Assembly (NCBI GenBank): GCA_017446055.1
Contig: JAFSRQ010000131.1
Span: 1-47,320 of the forward strand
Source: Synergistaceae bacterium
GTDB taxonomy: Bacteria > Synergistota > Synergistia > Synergistales > Aminobacteriaceae
Direction: 5' to 3'
Length of the DNA: 47,320 bases
Shown here: piece after piece, positions 33,166 to 41,159 of the stretch
Layout: every line of letters starts with the position of its first letter
How positions within the stretch are numbered: position 1 is the stretch's first letter
Made by a program: the position numbers and the translations under genes
The notes under the pieces: generated by a model
Seen by the model: the letters and a program-made list of their open reading frames with translations, nothing else
The model's database searches: none
What the model was told of the DNA's origin: nothing

Positions 33166-34229
33166 ACATCTACGACCTGAGTTCTTACAGTTACGACCTT
33201 CCGCCTGAGAACATCGCGCAGACTCCCGCAAGCCCCCGCGATTCTTCCCGCCTTCTTGTGTGGAACGTCAGCAAAAACACGACAGAAGCCCGGCATTTCC
33301 GCGACATAACCGAGTACTTCAGGCCGGGTGATTTGCTCGTCCTCAACGACACGCGAGTCATACCCGCAAGATTATGGGGCAAACGTGAGACCGGGGGGAA
33401 ATGCGAGCTGTTATTGCTGCGGAATCTCACGGCTGATTTCCTCGAATGGGAAGCTCTCGTGAAACCGGCAAGGAGAGTCCGCGCTGGCGATGTTGTGAAC
33501 GTTGGCGGCCATGAAGTGATTGTTGCTGACGATCTGCCCGGAGGAAGGCGCAAGGTCAGGTTTGATTTTGGGACTCGTGAGGAGTTCATGACGTTCCTTG
33601 AGGAGGCCGGGAATGTTCCTCTTCCGCCCTACATTCACGGGGACAACTCAATGAGGGAGTCGTATCAGACGGTTTTCGCGAGGAATGACGGTTCATCAGC
33701 CGCCCCTACAGCCAGCCTTCACTTCACGCCTGAGCTTCTCGACAAGATTCGCGCAATGGGAGTCAGGACTGCCTATGTTACGCTTCACGTTGGGCTTGGG
33801 ACATTCCGCCCGGTAAAGACTCAGGACATACGCGACCACGAGATTCACACGGAACACTGCGAGCTGTCAGCAGAAACCGCCGCTATGATCCGTGAGTGCC
33901 GGGAGTCAGGCGGAAGGGTCATAGCGTCAGGGACGACTTCGGCACGGACGTTAGAGTCTTTTGCTGACGAGTCCGGGAATGTCCGTGCGGGTGTCATGGA
34001 TACGGGGCTGTATATCTATCCGGGCTACAGGTTCAGGGCTGTTGACGGTCTCATCACTAACTTCCACATTCCGCAAAGCTCGCTGATTATGCTTGTGGCT
34101 TCTTTTGCGGCGAACAAGGCGGGCGGCCATGAGTCCGAAATCCTGTCGCGGCTGATTGGGATATATGAGCGTTGCGCGGGGGAGGGGTGGCGTTTCTTCT
34201 CGTTCGGTGATGCAATGTTCATATTTTAG
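33162..34229 (+). CDS. queA: S-adenosylmethionine:tRNA ribosyltransferase-isomerase
   Basis: A 355-residue enzyme adding the epoxycyclopentanediol moiety in queuosine synthesis. It contains YDLPPENIAQTPASPRDSSR, LLVLNDTRVIPARLWG, LTASLHFT-type (PTASLHFTPELL), VTLHVGLGTFRPV and TNFHIPQSSLIMLV. The GTG start at 33162 overlaps the preceding stop (GTGA); the frame stays open far upstream, but those residues are the SpoIID gene in another frame. tgt is not in the window. Confidence 0.95.
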   Translation: MNIYDLSSYSYDLPPENIAQTPASPRDSSRLLVWNVSKNTTEARHFRDITEYFRPGDLLVLNDTRVIPARLWGKRETGGKCELLLLRNLTADFLEWEALVKPARRVRAGDVVNVGGHEVIVADDLPGGRRKVRFDFGTREEFMTFLEEAGNVPLPPYIHGDNSMRESYQTVFARNDGSSAAPTASLHFTPELLDKIRAMGVRTAYVTLHVGLGTFRPVKTQDIRDHEIHTEHCELSAETAAMIRECRESGGRVIASGTTSARTLESFADESGNVRAGVMDTGLYIYPGYRFRAVDGLITNFHIPQSSLIMLVASFAANKAGGHESEILSRLIGIYERCAGEGWRFFSFGDAMFIF

Positions 34230-34239
34230 GCGGTGCATG

Positions 34240-34245
34240 TATAAT
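34240..34245 (+). promoter_or_regulatory. -10 box before the glutathione peroxidase gene
   Basis: TATAAT lies 60 bases before the ATG at 34305, just after the queA stop, suggesting that the peroxidase-thioredoxin pair has its own promoter. Confidence 0.45.
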
Positions 34246-34304
34246 TGAGGCGCATAATTTCCACAGCAATACTAATCCTTACACTATCAATGGAGGTTCA
34301 CGCA

Positions 34305-34850
34305 ATGAGCAAGATATATGACTATTCCGTGTTCACGCCCAAAGGTGAAGAAGTGAAGCTCTCCACATTCGCGGGCAAAGTGTTACTCATCGTCAACACC
34401 GCTACAGGCTGCGGCTTCACACCCCAGTATGAGCAGCTCGAGGAAATGTACAGGAAGTACCACGACAAAGGACTTGAGATAATCGACATCCCCTGCAACC
34501 AGTTCGGCGGACAGGCACCCGGCAGTGACCAGGAGATTCACGAGTTCTGCACGCTCCACTTCAACACGACTTACGACCAGTTCAGGAAGTCAGACGTGAA
34601 CGGCGCGAATGAGCTTCCCCTGTACACGTACCTGAAGAGCCAGAAGGGATTTGAGGGTTTCGGACAGCACAAGCTCACTCCGATTCTTGAGGACATGCTC
34701 GGCAAGGCTGATCCCGATTACGCCAAGAAGCCCGACATCAAGTGGAACTTCACGAAATTCATCGTTGACCGAAACGGGAATGTCGTCAAACGCTTTGAGC
34801 CTACCGCTGACATGGCCGAAGTCGAGTCGTTCGTGGCGTCACTGCTGTAA
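34305..34850 (+). CDS. Glutathione peroxidase-family thiol peroxidase
   Basis: A 181-residue enzyme with the active-site Cys in NTATGCGFTPQY, Gln in IDIPCNQFGGQ and Trp/Asn in IKWNFTKF. Cys, not selenocysteine, is encoded. Such bacterial enzymes usually use thioredoxin, fitting the thioredoxin gene 14 bases downstream. TGGAGG sits eight bases before ATG 34305. A TTG at 34245 would add a signal-like stretch (IISTAILILTLSMEVHA), so an exported form cannot be excluded, but that TTG coincides with a -10 box. Confidence 0.9.
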   Translation: MSKIYDYSVFTPKGEEVKLSTFAGKVLLIVNTATGCGFTPQYEQLEEMYRKYHDKGLEIIDIPCNQFGGQAPGSDQEIHEFCTLHFNTTYDQFRKSDVNGANELPLYTYLKSQKGFEGFGQHKLTPILEDMLGKADPDYAKKPDIKWNFTKFIVDRNGNVVKRFEPTADMAEVESFVASLL

Positions 34851-34864
34851 CAGGAGGGGTAACT

Positions 34865-35179
34865 ATGGCGGTAAACATCATCAAGGGCGATGACGATTCA
34901 GCCCTCTATGCGGCAAAGGTGGCACTGCTTGACGTTTCTGCGACATGGTGCGAGCCGTGCAAGATGATAGCTCCTGTTGTCGAGGAACTCTCAGAGGAAT
35001 TTGCCGGGCGCGTGGAGTTCTTCAACGCAGACGCTGAAGAGAATCCCGGACTGGCCAGGAAGCTCCGTGTCATGAGCATACCCAACCTCGTAATCATGAA
35101 GGAAGGCAAGGTTGCGGCGCGTCAGGTAGGCTTTCAGGGGGCGGAAGAGCTTCGCGCGTGGCTTGAGGCAAATATCTAG
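34865..35179 (+). CDS. Thioredoxin
   Basis: A 104-residue thioredoxin with active site SATWCEPCKMIAP, FFNADAEENPGLARK, the cis-proline in MSIPNLVIMKEG and the C-terminal helix. The dipeptide between the active cysteines is Glu-Pro where Gly-Pro is standard, which may change its redox potential. AGGAGG lies six bases before the ATG. It follows the peroxidase gene by 14 bases and precedes a strong terminator. Confidence 0.93.
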   Translation: MAVNIIKGDDDSALYAAKVALLDVSATWCEPCKMIAPVVEELSEEFAGRVEFFNADAEENPGLARKLRVMSIPNLVIMKEGKVAARQVGFQGAEELRAWLEANI

Positions 35180-35193
35180 GCGGAAATTCATTG

Positions 35194-35228
35194 TCCCTTC
35201 TCCTTAACCGGGGGAGGGATTCTTTTTT
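35194..35228 (+). terminator. Rho-independent terminator after thioredoxin
   Basis: TCCCTTCTCC pairs with GGGGGAGGGA (ten pairs, two of them G-T) around TTAACC, followed by TTCTTTTTTG. Confidence 0.88.
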
Positions 35229-35696
35229 GCCCTTTCTTGTATCGTTATATTGCCCTGTCTGCCTCAACGACTGCTTTGCTTGCCCTGATGCATTCTCTTT
35301 TCGCGCAATTCCCGAAGCCTTCTGAATATTATCCCAGCCTGACAGATATAATAGGGAGCGTACCATATTCTGGTTCTTACCGCGTGTCCATCAATGAGGG
35401 AGGCGGCATGAACAATTCGTTTCCGGAAGGCAGCGAGTGTTTGTCAGGCCAGAGCAAGAAGCCTCACGTTTCTTTAAGGCGGGTAGAATATAATATTTTG
35501 ATGACAGACGAACAGAGATTAGCCAGGAATGATAGCATCCGTGAACAAGGCAGACTGCGGAAGTGTCAAGTTTGCCGTGTGCGCCGTGTGAAAACAGATG
35601 TCTCTCACCTGAACGGGCCGCAAAGACTTCACCGCCAGCCCGAAGCCTTTGTATGCAGGGGTAGTTCACTAGGTACAGGGAGTAAACATTAACGTC
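35229..35696 (+). other. Long leader/intergenic region before dnaG, possible structured RNA
   Basis: About 470 bases without a convincing gene. TATAAT occurs at 35347-35352 and 35489-35494 on the plus strand. Downstream of the first, ATATTCT (near 35365) can pair with AGAATAT (near 35485), and AACA-TCG-CC-GGAA-GG-CGA-TGTT forms a stem-loop near 35410-35440. Further on, GGCAGACT and AGTTTGCC (around 35549-35575) form an eight-pair hairpin and CGGGC/GCCCG can pair near 35615-35642. No known RNA family was recognised. A 151-codon frame here has no ribosome site or family features and is not called. Confidence 0.4.
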
Positions 35697-37406
35697 ATGC
35701 CGAAAGAATTAACCGAAAGAATACGGACTCTTCTCAGGATCGAGGACATCATAGGCCGCACTGTCTCACTCAGGAAAACTCAAAGAGGCTGGAGCGGATT
35801 ATGTCCTTTCCACGATGACAAGTCGCCCTCATTTCACGTTTACGCGGACTCTCAGACCTATTACTGTTTTGCGTGCCACGAAAGCGGAGACATATTCACG
35901 TTCGTCATGAAGACTCAGAATCTCACGTTCCCCGAAGCCGTGTCATTATTGGCGGGAGAAGCCGGGATTGACGCGGGGCAGTACAGGAACACGGGAGCGT
36001 CCGGCGGCAGAAGCGCGTATGACGTTCTGAACATAGCGCAGGAATATTTCACGTCATGCTTCAGGACTCTTCCTGCCGGGCGTGCATACCTTGAGAGGCG
36101 CGGAATATCCCCTGAAACAGCGGCCTCATTCGGCATAGGCTATGCCCCGGAGTCTTGGGACGACCTTCTCGGTGTTCTCAGGCGCAAGGGAGTCGATGAA
36201 GGCATGATTGATGAGTCTGGGCTGGTGATTCGCGGTGAACGGGGAATGTATGACAGGTTCCGGGGACGTGTCATGTTTCCTGTGAGGGATATTGCCGGGA
36301 GGATTATAGCTTTCGGAGGGCGCGCTATTGTTCCTGACGTGGGAGCAAAGTACATCAACTCGCCGGAAAGCAGGATATATCGCAAGCGCAGTAATCTCTA
36401 CATGCTGAACGCCGCCGGGAATCACATACGCGGGAAGGGCTACAGCATATTGTGCGAGGGATATATGGATGTCATACGTCTCCACATGGCCGGATTCCGT
36501 GAGAGTGTCGCCTCACTTGGCACGTCTCTTACAGCAGAGCAGGCCGGACTCCTGAAGCGTTTTGCTGACAGCTGCTATATCTGCTACGATGGGGACTCTG
36601 CCGGGCAGAAAGCCTCCCTGCGGGGAATGTATATACTTGCGGAGAATGGCCTTGACGTTAGAGTGATCCGTCTTCCTTCCGGGCAAGATCCCGATGATTT
36701 CCTCCGGGCGAATCCTCCTGAGAGTTTCCAGAAAGCTATTGATGACGCTCTGCCGTTAATCCCATACCACATAGAGATGCTGAAGCCTGAGCTTGAAGAC
36801 GGTCTCAGGAGGAAATCCGCGCTTAATGAGCTTTGGGAGGGCGTGAAGAGACTCGGTGCTGATGAGTCGCTGAGATACCTTGCAAGCCTTTGCGGAACGT
36901 TCATGATTCCCCCCGGCGAAATGAGGCGGCGTATTCTCGGAGGCCGGGAGATTCCTGCGCGTGAAAGTCCTTCCCCAATCCCGAAATCTGCGGCGGACGA
37001 TAACAGGTTCGAGTGTGCTTTGTGCGCTATGCTTATGCGTTACGGCGAGTGCAGGTTGACAGCTGACCCCGGGAAAATCGCGGAGCTTCTCACGGATGAT
37101 GACGCGAAATCTGCTGCCGAAAGCATATTGTCGCAGGGGCCTGACGGTTTGATGGACATGTGGCGGGAAATGGGCGAGGACGGAAAAATAGCAGTCATCG
37201 TGAAGGGGGAAATATTTTTGTCGGAAATGATAGAGCCTGATGTACTCGTGAAGTGGGATGAGGTTACAGCGATGCTTGAGAGCCGGAGAATAACGCGCCG
37301 TATCCGTGAGATTATCGGGAAAATGTCTACGAATACGGCGGATGAGAGTGAGAGGGAAGAGCTTACCGAGCTTCAGCAAAAGTTACAGGAATTAAAGACT
37401 GCGTGA
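35697..37406 (+). CDS. dnaG: DNA primase
   Basis: A 569-residue primase. The N-terminal CHC2 zinc finger is CPFHDDKSPSFHVY followed by CFACHESGD. The TOPRIM region shows SILCEGYMDVIRLH, and CYDGDSAGQKA supplies the metal-binding Asp residues. The C-terminal ~130 residues should bind the DnaB helicase. Translation probably starts at ATG 35697, though the nearest purine-rich site (AGGGAG) is 14 bases away, unusually far. The 3' end overlaps the convergent apbE gene by 44 bases. rpoD, a frequent neighbour, is absent. Confidence 0.95.
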   Translation: MPKELTERIRTLLRIEDIIGRTVSLRKTQRGWSGLCPFHDDKSPSFHVYADSQTYYCFACHESGDIFTFVMKTQNLTFPEAVSLLAGEAGIDAGQYRNTGASGGRSAYDVLNIAQEYFTSCFRTLPAGRAYLERRGISPETAASFGIGYAPESWDDLLGVLRRKGVDEGMIDESGLVIRGERGMYDRFRGRVMFPVRDIAGRIIAFGGRAIVPDVGAKYINSPESRIYRKRSNLYMLNAAGNHIRGKGYSILCEGYMDVIRLHMAGFRESVASLGTSLTAEQAGLLKRFADSCYICYDGDSAGQKASLRGMYILAENGLDVRVIRLPSGQDPDDFLRANPPESFQKAIDDALPLIPYHIEMLKPELEDGLRRKSALNELWEGVKRLGADESLRYLASLCGTFMIPPGEMRRRILGGREIPARESPSPIPKSAADDNRFECALCAMLMRYGECRLTADPGKIAELLTDDDAKSAAESILSQGPDGLMDMWREMGEDGKIAVIVKGEIFLSEMIEPDVLVKWDEVTAMLESRRITRRIREIIGKMSTNTADESEREELTELQQKLQELKTA

Positions 37407-38382
37407 TTACTGTCCTGAGATTTGACGTTGCTATTATTCCTTCTTGGGTGATGAATATTACGCCCGGAGGCTCGGCCATGTTCCGCAGAATTTCCAGTGC
37501 CTTATCGACTCCTGTAATCATGAATGCCGTTGCCAGTCCGTCAGCAAGAGAACCGTCCGCAGAAATCACCGTAACCGACAGCAAATCACTGTTCACGCTC
37601 TGGCCTGTGAGGGGGTCGAAGAAGTGCGAGTACTTTTTGCCGTCAATGGTCTTGTAGCGTTCGTAGTTCCCTGACGTAATCACAGCGCAGTCTTTCACGT
37701 CAGCAACAAGAGCAGGACTCCCCGTAGGCTGAAGAGGATTTCTGACACCTATACGCCATGATGAGCCGTCAGATTTTGCCCCGACAACGTGAACATTCCC
37801 GCCCAAGTCTATTAGCGCAGACTTAACGCCCTTGTCCTTGAGGAACTTGGCGATTTTGGTTGACGCATATCCCTTCGCCATTCCGCCGAGGTCGAGAACG
37901 CAGCCCTTTTCGCGCAGAAATATCCTGTCAGACGATATGTCTATGTTGCGTATGTCAGCGAGCCTAACAGCATGGTCTAAACTTTCCTGCGATGGTATTT
38001 TCCCGTCAGCATTATTGATTTTCCACAGCCTAGTTACCGCGCCGATGAGAGGGTTGAAGACTCCTCCTGTGATTTCGTGAAGCCTCATTGAGTCCGCGAC
38101 AGCTTCGAGAGTTTCAGTGCTTGGGGAAATTGGGACTGTCCCGGCACTGCTGTTGATGAGTGAAATATCAGACGATGGATTGTACATTGAGAGCAGCCTG
38201 TCAATATCGTCCAGCAATGTTAGCGCATCATTGAGCGGTGAGTCATCATGGCCGTAAACAGTGATGCGTATGATTGTGTTCATGGCCATAGTGCTGCGGG
38301 TGAACTCTTCAGGCTCCCGGAGATAGAGCGACAGCAAGCCGGCGACAACCAGAAGTAATGAGACAAGAATTTTGCGTTTCAT
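37363..38382 (-). CDS. apbE: FAD:protein FMN transferase (ApbE family)
   Basis: A 339-residue protein with an N-terminal membrane/signal segment (ILVSLLLVVAGLLSLYL), no lipobox Cys. Family motifs are FTRSTMAMNTIIRITVYG, DIDRLLSMYNPSSDISLIN, GCVLDLGGMAKGYA, ALIDLGGNVHVVG, YSHFFDPLTGQSVNSDLLSVTV and SADGSLADGLATAFMI (Mg2+ site). It covalently attaches FMN to exported flavoproteins such as Rnf/Nqr subunits or FMN-binding domains. No such target is adjacent. ATG 38382 has GGAG upstream; the frame extends 42 bases further. Confidence 0.93.
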   Translation of the reverse strand: MKRKILVSLLLVVAGLLSLYLREPEEFTRSTMAMNTIIRITVYGHDDSPLNDALTLLDDIDRLLSMYNPSSDISLINSSAGTVPISPSTETLEAVADSMRLHEITGGVFNPLIGAVTRLWKINNADGKIPSQESLDHAVRLADIRNIDISSDRIFLREKGCVLDLGGMAKGYASTKIAKFLKDKGVKSALIDLGGNVHVVGAKSDGSSWRIGVRNPLQPTGSPALVADVKDCAVITSGNYERYKTIDGKKYSHFFDPLTGQSVNSDLLSVTVISADGSLADGLATAFMITGVDKALEILRNMAEPPGVIFITQEGIIATSNLRTVITQSLIPVTFAEAR

Positions 38383-38477
38383 GGGAAAAACTCCTTTCAC
38401 GGGGAAATTATAGCAAGCAGGCACGAAATTATGTTATCTCATCACAAAGGCGAAGGGAAGATGTTTGACGGCATAAG

Positions 38478-38513
38478 AGGAGAGTCCCCGTAATAGGCGT
38501 TGGGGACTCTCCT
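38478..38513. terminator. Perfect 12-bp inverted repeat, bidirectional terminator candidate
   Basis: AGGAGAGTCCCC and GGGGACTCTCCT are exact complements around a 12-base loop. It stands between the prepilin stop (38580) and the apbE start (38382), both on the minus strand. On neither strand is the following T-run strong, so it may terminate weakly or act as an RNA-stabilising hairpin. Confidence 0.55.
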
Positions 38514-38579
38514 TGCGCATAGGTTTTGTTGGCTGCGTTTATCGTGTGAAGTTATAGAGTTGACGTTCTCCGTGTGGTG

Positions 38580-39098
38580 TTAGAGTACCTGATAGAAGAC
38601 TTCCTTATTAGCTTCTGCGGATGAGTAGTCTGTTGCACCAGTGGAACCTGTTTTGAAGTTTTCCTGATTCGCTTTGTTGGCCAGTATCTTTGCCACACCA
38701 CTTGTACCATCATCAAGAAGATAGCTCAACCACCACTGTAAAGATGTTGCGGACTCTCCTGATGTTGCCGCCGTAACTGTAATCAGGAATTGGCCGGGTT
38801 TCTGAGTCCCTGTACCGATAACCTTGCTTGAGTCCTTCTTTATGTAAGCCTCAAGTGCTGTGGCGATTTTTTCAGCTGTAATTTCCGAGCCGCCGTCCTT
38901 GTCAATTGCGCTCTTGTTGTCCGCGTAGTACATCTCCATTGCCGAGCTGATGATGTGGAAGTCCTCGACAATTTTCGTGGCTGTAGCGATATTATTTGCC
39001 TCTTTTCCACCAATCAGACCCATTGCTCCGAGAATACCAATGATTCCGATGACGATCAACAGCTCGACCAGTGTGAATCCTTTTCTTACTTTCCTCAT
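38580..39098 (-). CDS. Type IV pilin/type II secretion pseudopilin-like prepilin
   Basis: A 172-residue protein with a short basic leader and class III prepilin signal RKG-FTLVELLIVIGIIGIL: cleavage by prepilin peptidase before Phe, Glu at mature position 5. A hydrophobic helix follows, then a polar C-terminal domain with no cysteine pair. AAGGAGG precedes the ATG. No other pilus or secretion gene is nearby, so this is an isolated pilin gene that would depend on an apparatus encoded elsewhere. Confidence 0.88.
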   Translation of the reverse strand: MRKVRKGFTLVELLIVIGIIGILGAMGLIGGKEANNIATATKIVEDFHIISSAMEMYYADNKSAIDKDGGSEITAEKIATALEAYIKKDSSKVIGTGTQKPGQFLITVTAATSGESATSLQWWLSYLLDDGTSGVAKILANKANQENFKTGSTGATDYSSAEANKEVFYQVL

Positions 39099-39427
39099 GA
39101 TTTTTTCCTCCTTCTTATTCCTTGCTGTTACTGTATTTCTTCCGACTTTGCGCCTGCAACCAACAACTCAGCCAAAAATTTTTGCACACAACCACTTAAC
39201 GCCATACCCCGCTGTGTGTTATAATTACCCTAGACAAGGTAAAAGCTATGATTCTATATTGGACGTAGTTATGTGCAGATAATCTAAAACGCAAAAGTAT
39301 TATAGCACAAAGCCTTGTCTTTTTGTTATACCTTCACATGAAATTTCACGCTCACAAATTCCCCAATGCTTTAACCCTTGTTTAAGGCGGTAAAATTATC
39401 TCATCTCACGAACTGGAGGAATAATTT
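39099..39427. other. AT-rich divergent intergenic region
   Basis: The 329-base gap separates the prepilin (minus) and MerR (plus) genes. It is much more AT-rich than its surroundings and contains the small-RNA candidate at 39196-39325. Near 39386-39410 TTGTTT and TAAAAT may form the MerR-gene promoter. Nothing convincing was found as a prepilin promoter. Confidence 0.5.
39196..39325 (+). ncRNA. Candidate small RNA with own promoter and terminator
   Basis: TTAACG (39196-39201), an 18-base spacer and TATAAT (39220-39225) form a promoter. The predicted transcript begins near 39232 with AGACAAGG, which is perfectly complementary to CCTTGTCT at 39313-39320, followed directly by TTTT (39321-39324). 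Nested inside, GCTAT (39245-39249) pairs with ATAGC (39302-39306). The result is a ~93-nucleotide RNA closed end to end with a U-tail. No ORF is present and the family is not recognised. Confidence 0.5.
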
Positions 39428-39904
39428 TTGCCTTACACGATAAAAGATATGTCAGCACTCACAGGACTCCCTGCGTCAACACTGAGGTATTACGACAAGC
39501 AGGGGTTACTGCCCAACCTCAAGCGCGACGGCAACAACATACGCATCTTCACTGATGAGGATTACGGACAGCTTCGGATAATCGAGTGCCTGAAACGCTC
39601 CGGGCTGTCGATAAAGGACATAAAGAAATTCATGGACATGGCCGGGAAAGAAGGCATGTTATCCGGGAGGCTTGAGATATTCCGCAAACGCCGGGAGATT
39701 CTCAGGCAGGAGCTTGAAGACCTGAAGGGAGTTCTTGACGTTATCGAGTATAAGTGCTGGTACTACGAGAAGGCCTGCGAGGAAGGAAGCGAGTCGGCCA
39801 TGAAGGATTTATCCCCGTCAGAAGTCCCGGAGAGATTCAGGAAAGCTCGTGAAAGTTTACACAGGAGGTTGTGCAATGAAGAGAAGATACAGGCTTGTTC
39901 TTGA
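39428..39904 (+). CDS. MerR-family transcriptional regulator
   Basis: A 158-residue regulator: winged HTH PYTIKDMSALTGLPASTLRY, then YDKQGLLPNLKRDGNNIRIF, a dimerisation helix (RKRREILRQELEDLKGVLD) and a C-terminal CWYYEKACEEG, a Cys-containing tail seen in several small MerR proteins. The start is TTG with GGAGG eight bases upstream. Its 3' end overlaps the start of the DUF4405-like membrane gene, so the two are probably co-regulated. The inducer is unknown. Confidence 0.9.
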   Translation: MPYTIKDMSALTGLPASTLRYYDKQGLLPNLKRDGNNIRIFTDEDYGQLRIIECLKRSGLSIKDIKKFMDMAGKEGMLSGRLEIFRKRREILRQELEDLKGVLDVIEYKCWYYEKACEEGSESAMKDLSPSEVPERFRKARESLHRRLCNEEKIQACS

Positions 39905-40586
39905 CGCTGTAATGATGATGCTTGTCGCTCTGCTGTACAGGAAGAACGTAATATCGCTCGCGTTCCATGAGGTCGCCGGGCTTGCGCTTGGGATTCTGTT
40001 CATCGTTCACATTGCGTTCAACAGGAAATGGATCGCCGCTGTCAGCAGAAACTTCAAGAGTACCAGCGGCCATGTGAAAGCACTCGCGGTTGTCAACGTT
40101 CTGCTTCTGGTGAGCTGGGCTGCCGCAATCATAACGGGGATATTGATCTCGAAGAAAGTCTTTGCTTTTGACTGGGGCGGAACGTGGATAAGGCTTCACT
40201 TCGATTAACAGTTCGATTTCTCGTCCGCAATAGCGTTAATCATGACGGGAATACATCTTGCCATGCACAGGAATATATTTGCGGCATTCTTCAGGAAACG
40301 CTTTGCCGTGCCGCTGATCATCGTCCTCACAATAGCATCACTGTATGGCGTAACATTCATCGGCATGGACAAGTGGCTTTCCGCTCCCTTCACGCCAGAC
40401 CGTCATTCAGCGCAGAGAAATTCCGGCGGGGCATCGGAGAAAGGCAGAGGCAGTGGCGGCCATCAGCACAAGGAAGAACCCTTCAATCCCGTTGCTGTTT
40501 TTGAGGTTATGGCCGGGGTATTCTCGGTTGTTCTGCTGGTGAACGCTGGCGAATACGTGGTGGAGAGGCTTGCGACTAAGCGATAA
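39876..40586 (+). pseudogene. DUF4405-like membrane protein gene interrupted by one in-frame stop
   Basis: ATG 39876 (AGGAGG upstream) opens a frame with DUF4405-like helices: LAFHEVAGLALGILFIVHIAFNRKW-type heme/His helix and VLLLVSWAAAIITGILIS. A TAA at 40206-40208 ends it after 110 codons, following WIRLHFD. Exactly the same frame resumes at CAG and runs to 40586: QFDFSSAIALIMTGIHLAMH, FAVPLIIVLTIASLYGVTFI, and FEVMAGVFSVVLLVNAGEY. Read through, the product would be about 236 residues with paired His-containing helices, normal for the family. It is either a recent nonsense mutation, a sequencing error, or two separately translated halves (a second ATG at 40242). Confidence 0.75.
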
Positions 40587-41157
40587 TCTTTGAGCGTCCC
40601 TCGTGCAGGGTCTTGGGGGACGGCTCTTCACCATCAATGTACCCCAGTAACACAAAGCACCGTGCAATGTAGCCTTCAGGTATTCCCCAGTCAGCAAGAA
40701 ACTTCCGGCCTTCCGTATTGTCGAAAGTCTCTTCTCCCCGCGCAATGATACATGATGATATGCCGAGAGATTTTGCCGCCAGTGTCATGTTCTCCGCGCA
40801 ACAGAAAGCATCGGGGACGCTGTACAGGAAATCCTCCGGCTCGAATATCACGCACACAGACGGAGCACCGTAGAAGCCGCTCTTTATCGCCGGGTCATCG
40901 ATGATGCTGGGCTGTTCGTCCGAGACATAGCTTCCGAGCAACGCTGACCTGTCGAATTTCGCCACGTTGAGCCTGCCGAGCTTCTCTGTGAGTTCCGCGT
41001 TATGCACTCCCACGATTATGCTTCCCTGCCTGCCTCCTGCGTTGGGGGCGCGCAGTCCTGCCTCAATTATCGTTTCGAGATCCGCGCGTGATATTTGCTT
41101 CGTCTGGTACTTCCTGATTGAGTGCCTCGTACGTATTGCTGTCATTACGTCCATCAT
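40576..41157 (-). CDS. Nitroreductase-family flavoprotein
   Basis: A ~193-residue FMN enzyme. The N-terminus has the family pattern TAIRTRHSIRKYQ, followed by AGLRAPNAGGRQ, SGFYGAPSVCVIF, AFCCAENMTLAAKSLGISSC and a C-terminal GYIDGE. It begins at the end of the radical SAM gene: ATG 41157 is three bases past the stop, and an in-frame GTG at 41163 overlaps it. It is therefore in the same minus-strand operon as the CGG-repeat peptide and its radical SAM enzyme and may act on the peptide, though family members also reduce quinones or nitro compounds. It overlaps the DUF4405 gene by 11 bases convergently. Confidence 0.85.
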   Translation of the reverse strand: MMDVMTAIRTRHSIRKYQTKQISRADLETIIEAGLRAPNAGGRQGSIIVGVHNAELTEKLGRLNVAKFDRSALLGSYVSDEQPSIIDDPAIKSGFYGAPSVCVIFEPEDFLYSVPDAFCCAENMTLAAKSLGISSCIIARGEETFDNTEGRKFLADWGIPEGYIARCFVLLGYIDGEEPSPKTLHEGRSKIIA

Positions 41158-41159
41158 TC

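Noticed and set aside
34245..34304. Signal-peptide-bearing longer form of the glutathione peroxidase
   Set aside because: It would need a TTG start whose first base is the last base of a -10 box, with no ribosome site, whereas the ATG at 34305 has a strong one; kept only as a remark.
35401..35445. Possible signal-recognition-particle RNA, because of TTCCGGAAGGCAGCG
   Set aside because: The GGAA loop and its CC/GG closing pairs match, but the conserved CAGG/AGCA internal loop of SRP domain IV is absent.
35237..35692. 151-codon plus-strand frame before dnaG
   Set aside because: It has no ribosome site, begins just after a terminator, and its sequence shows no domain or hydrophobic pattern; the region looks more like leader or RNA-coding DNA.
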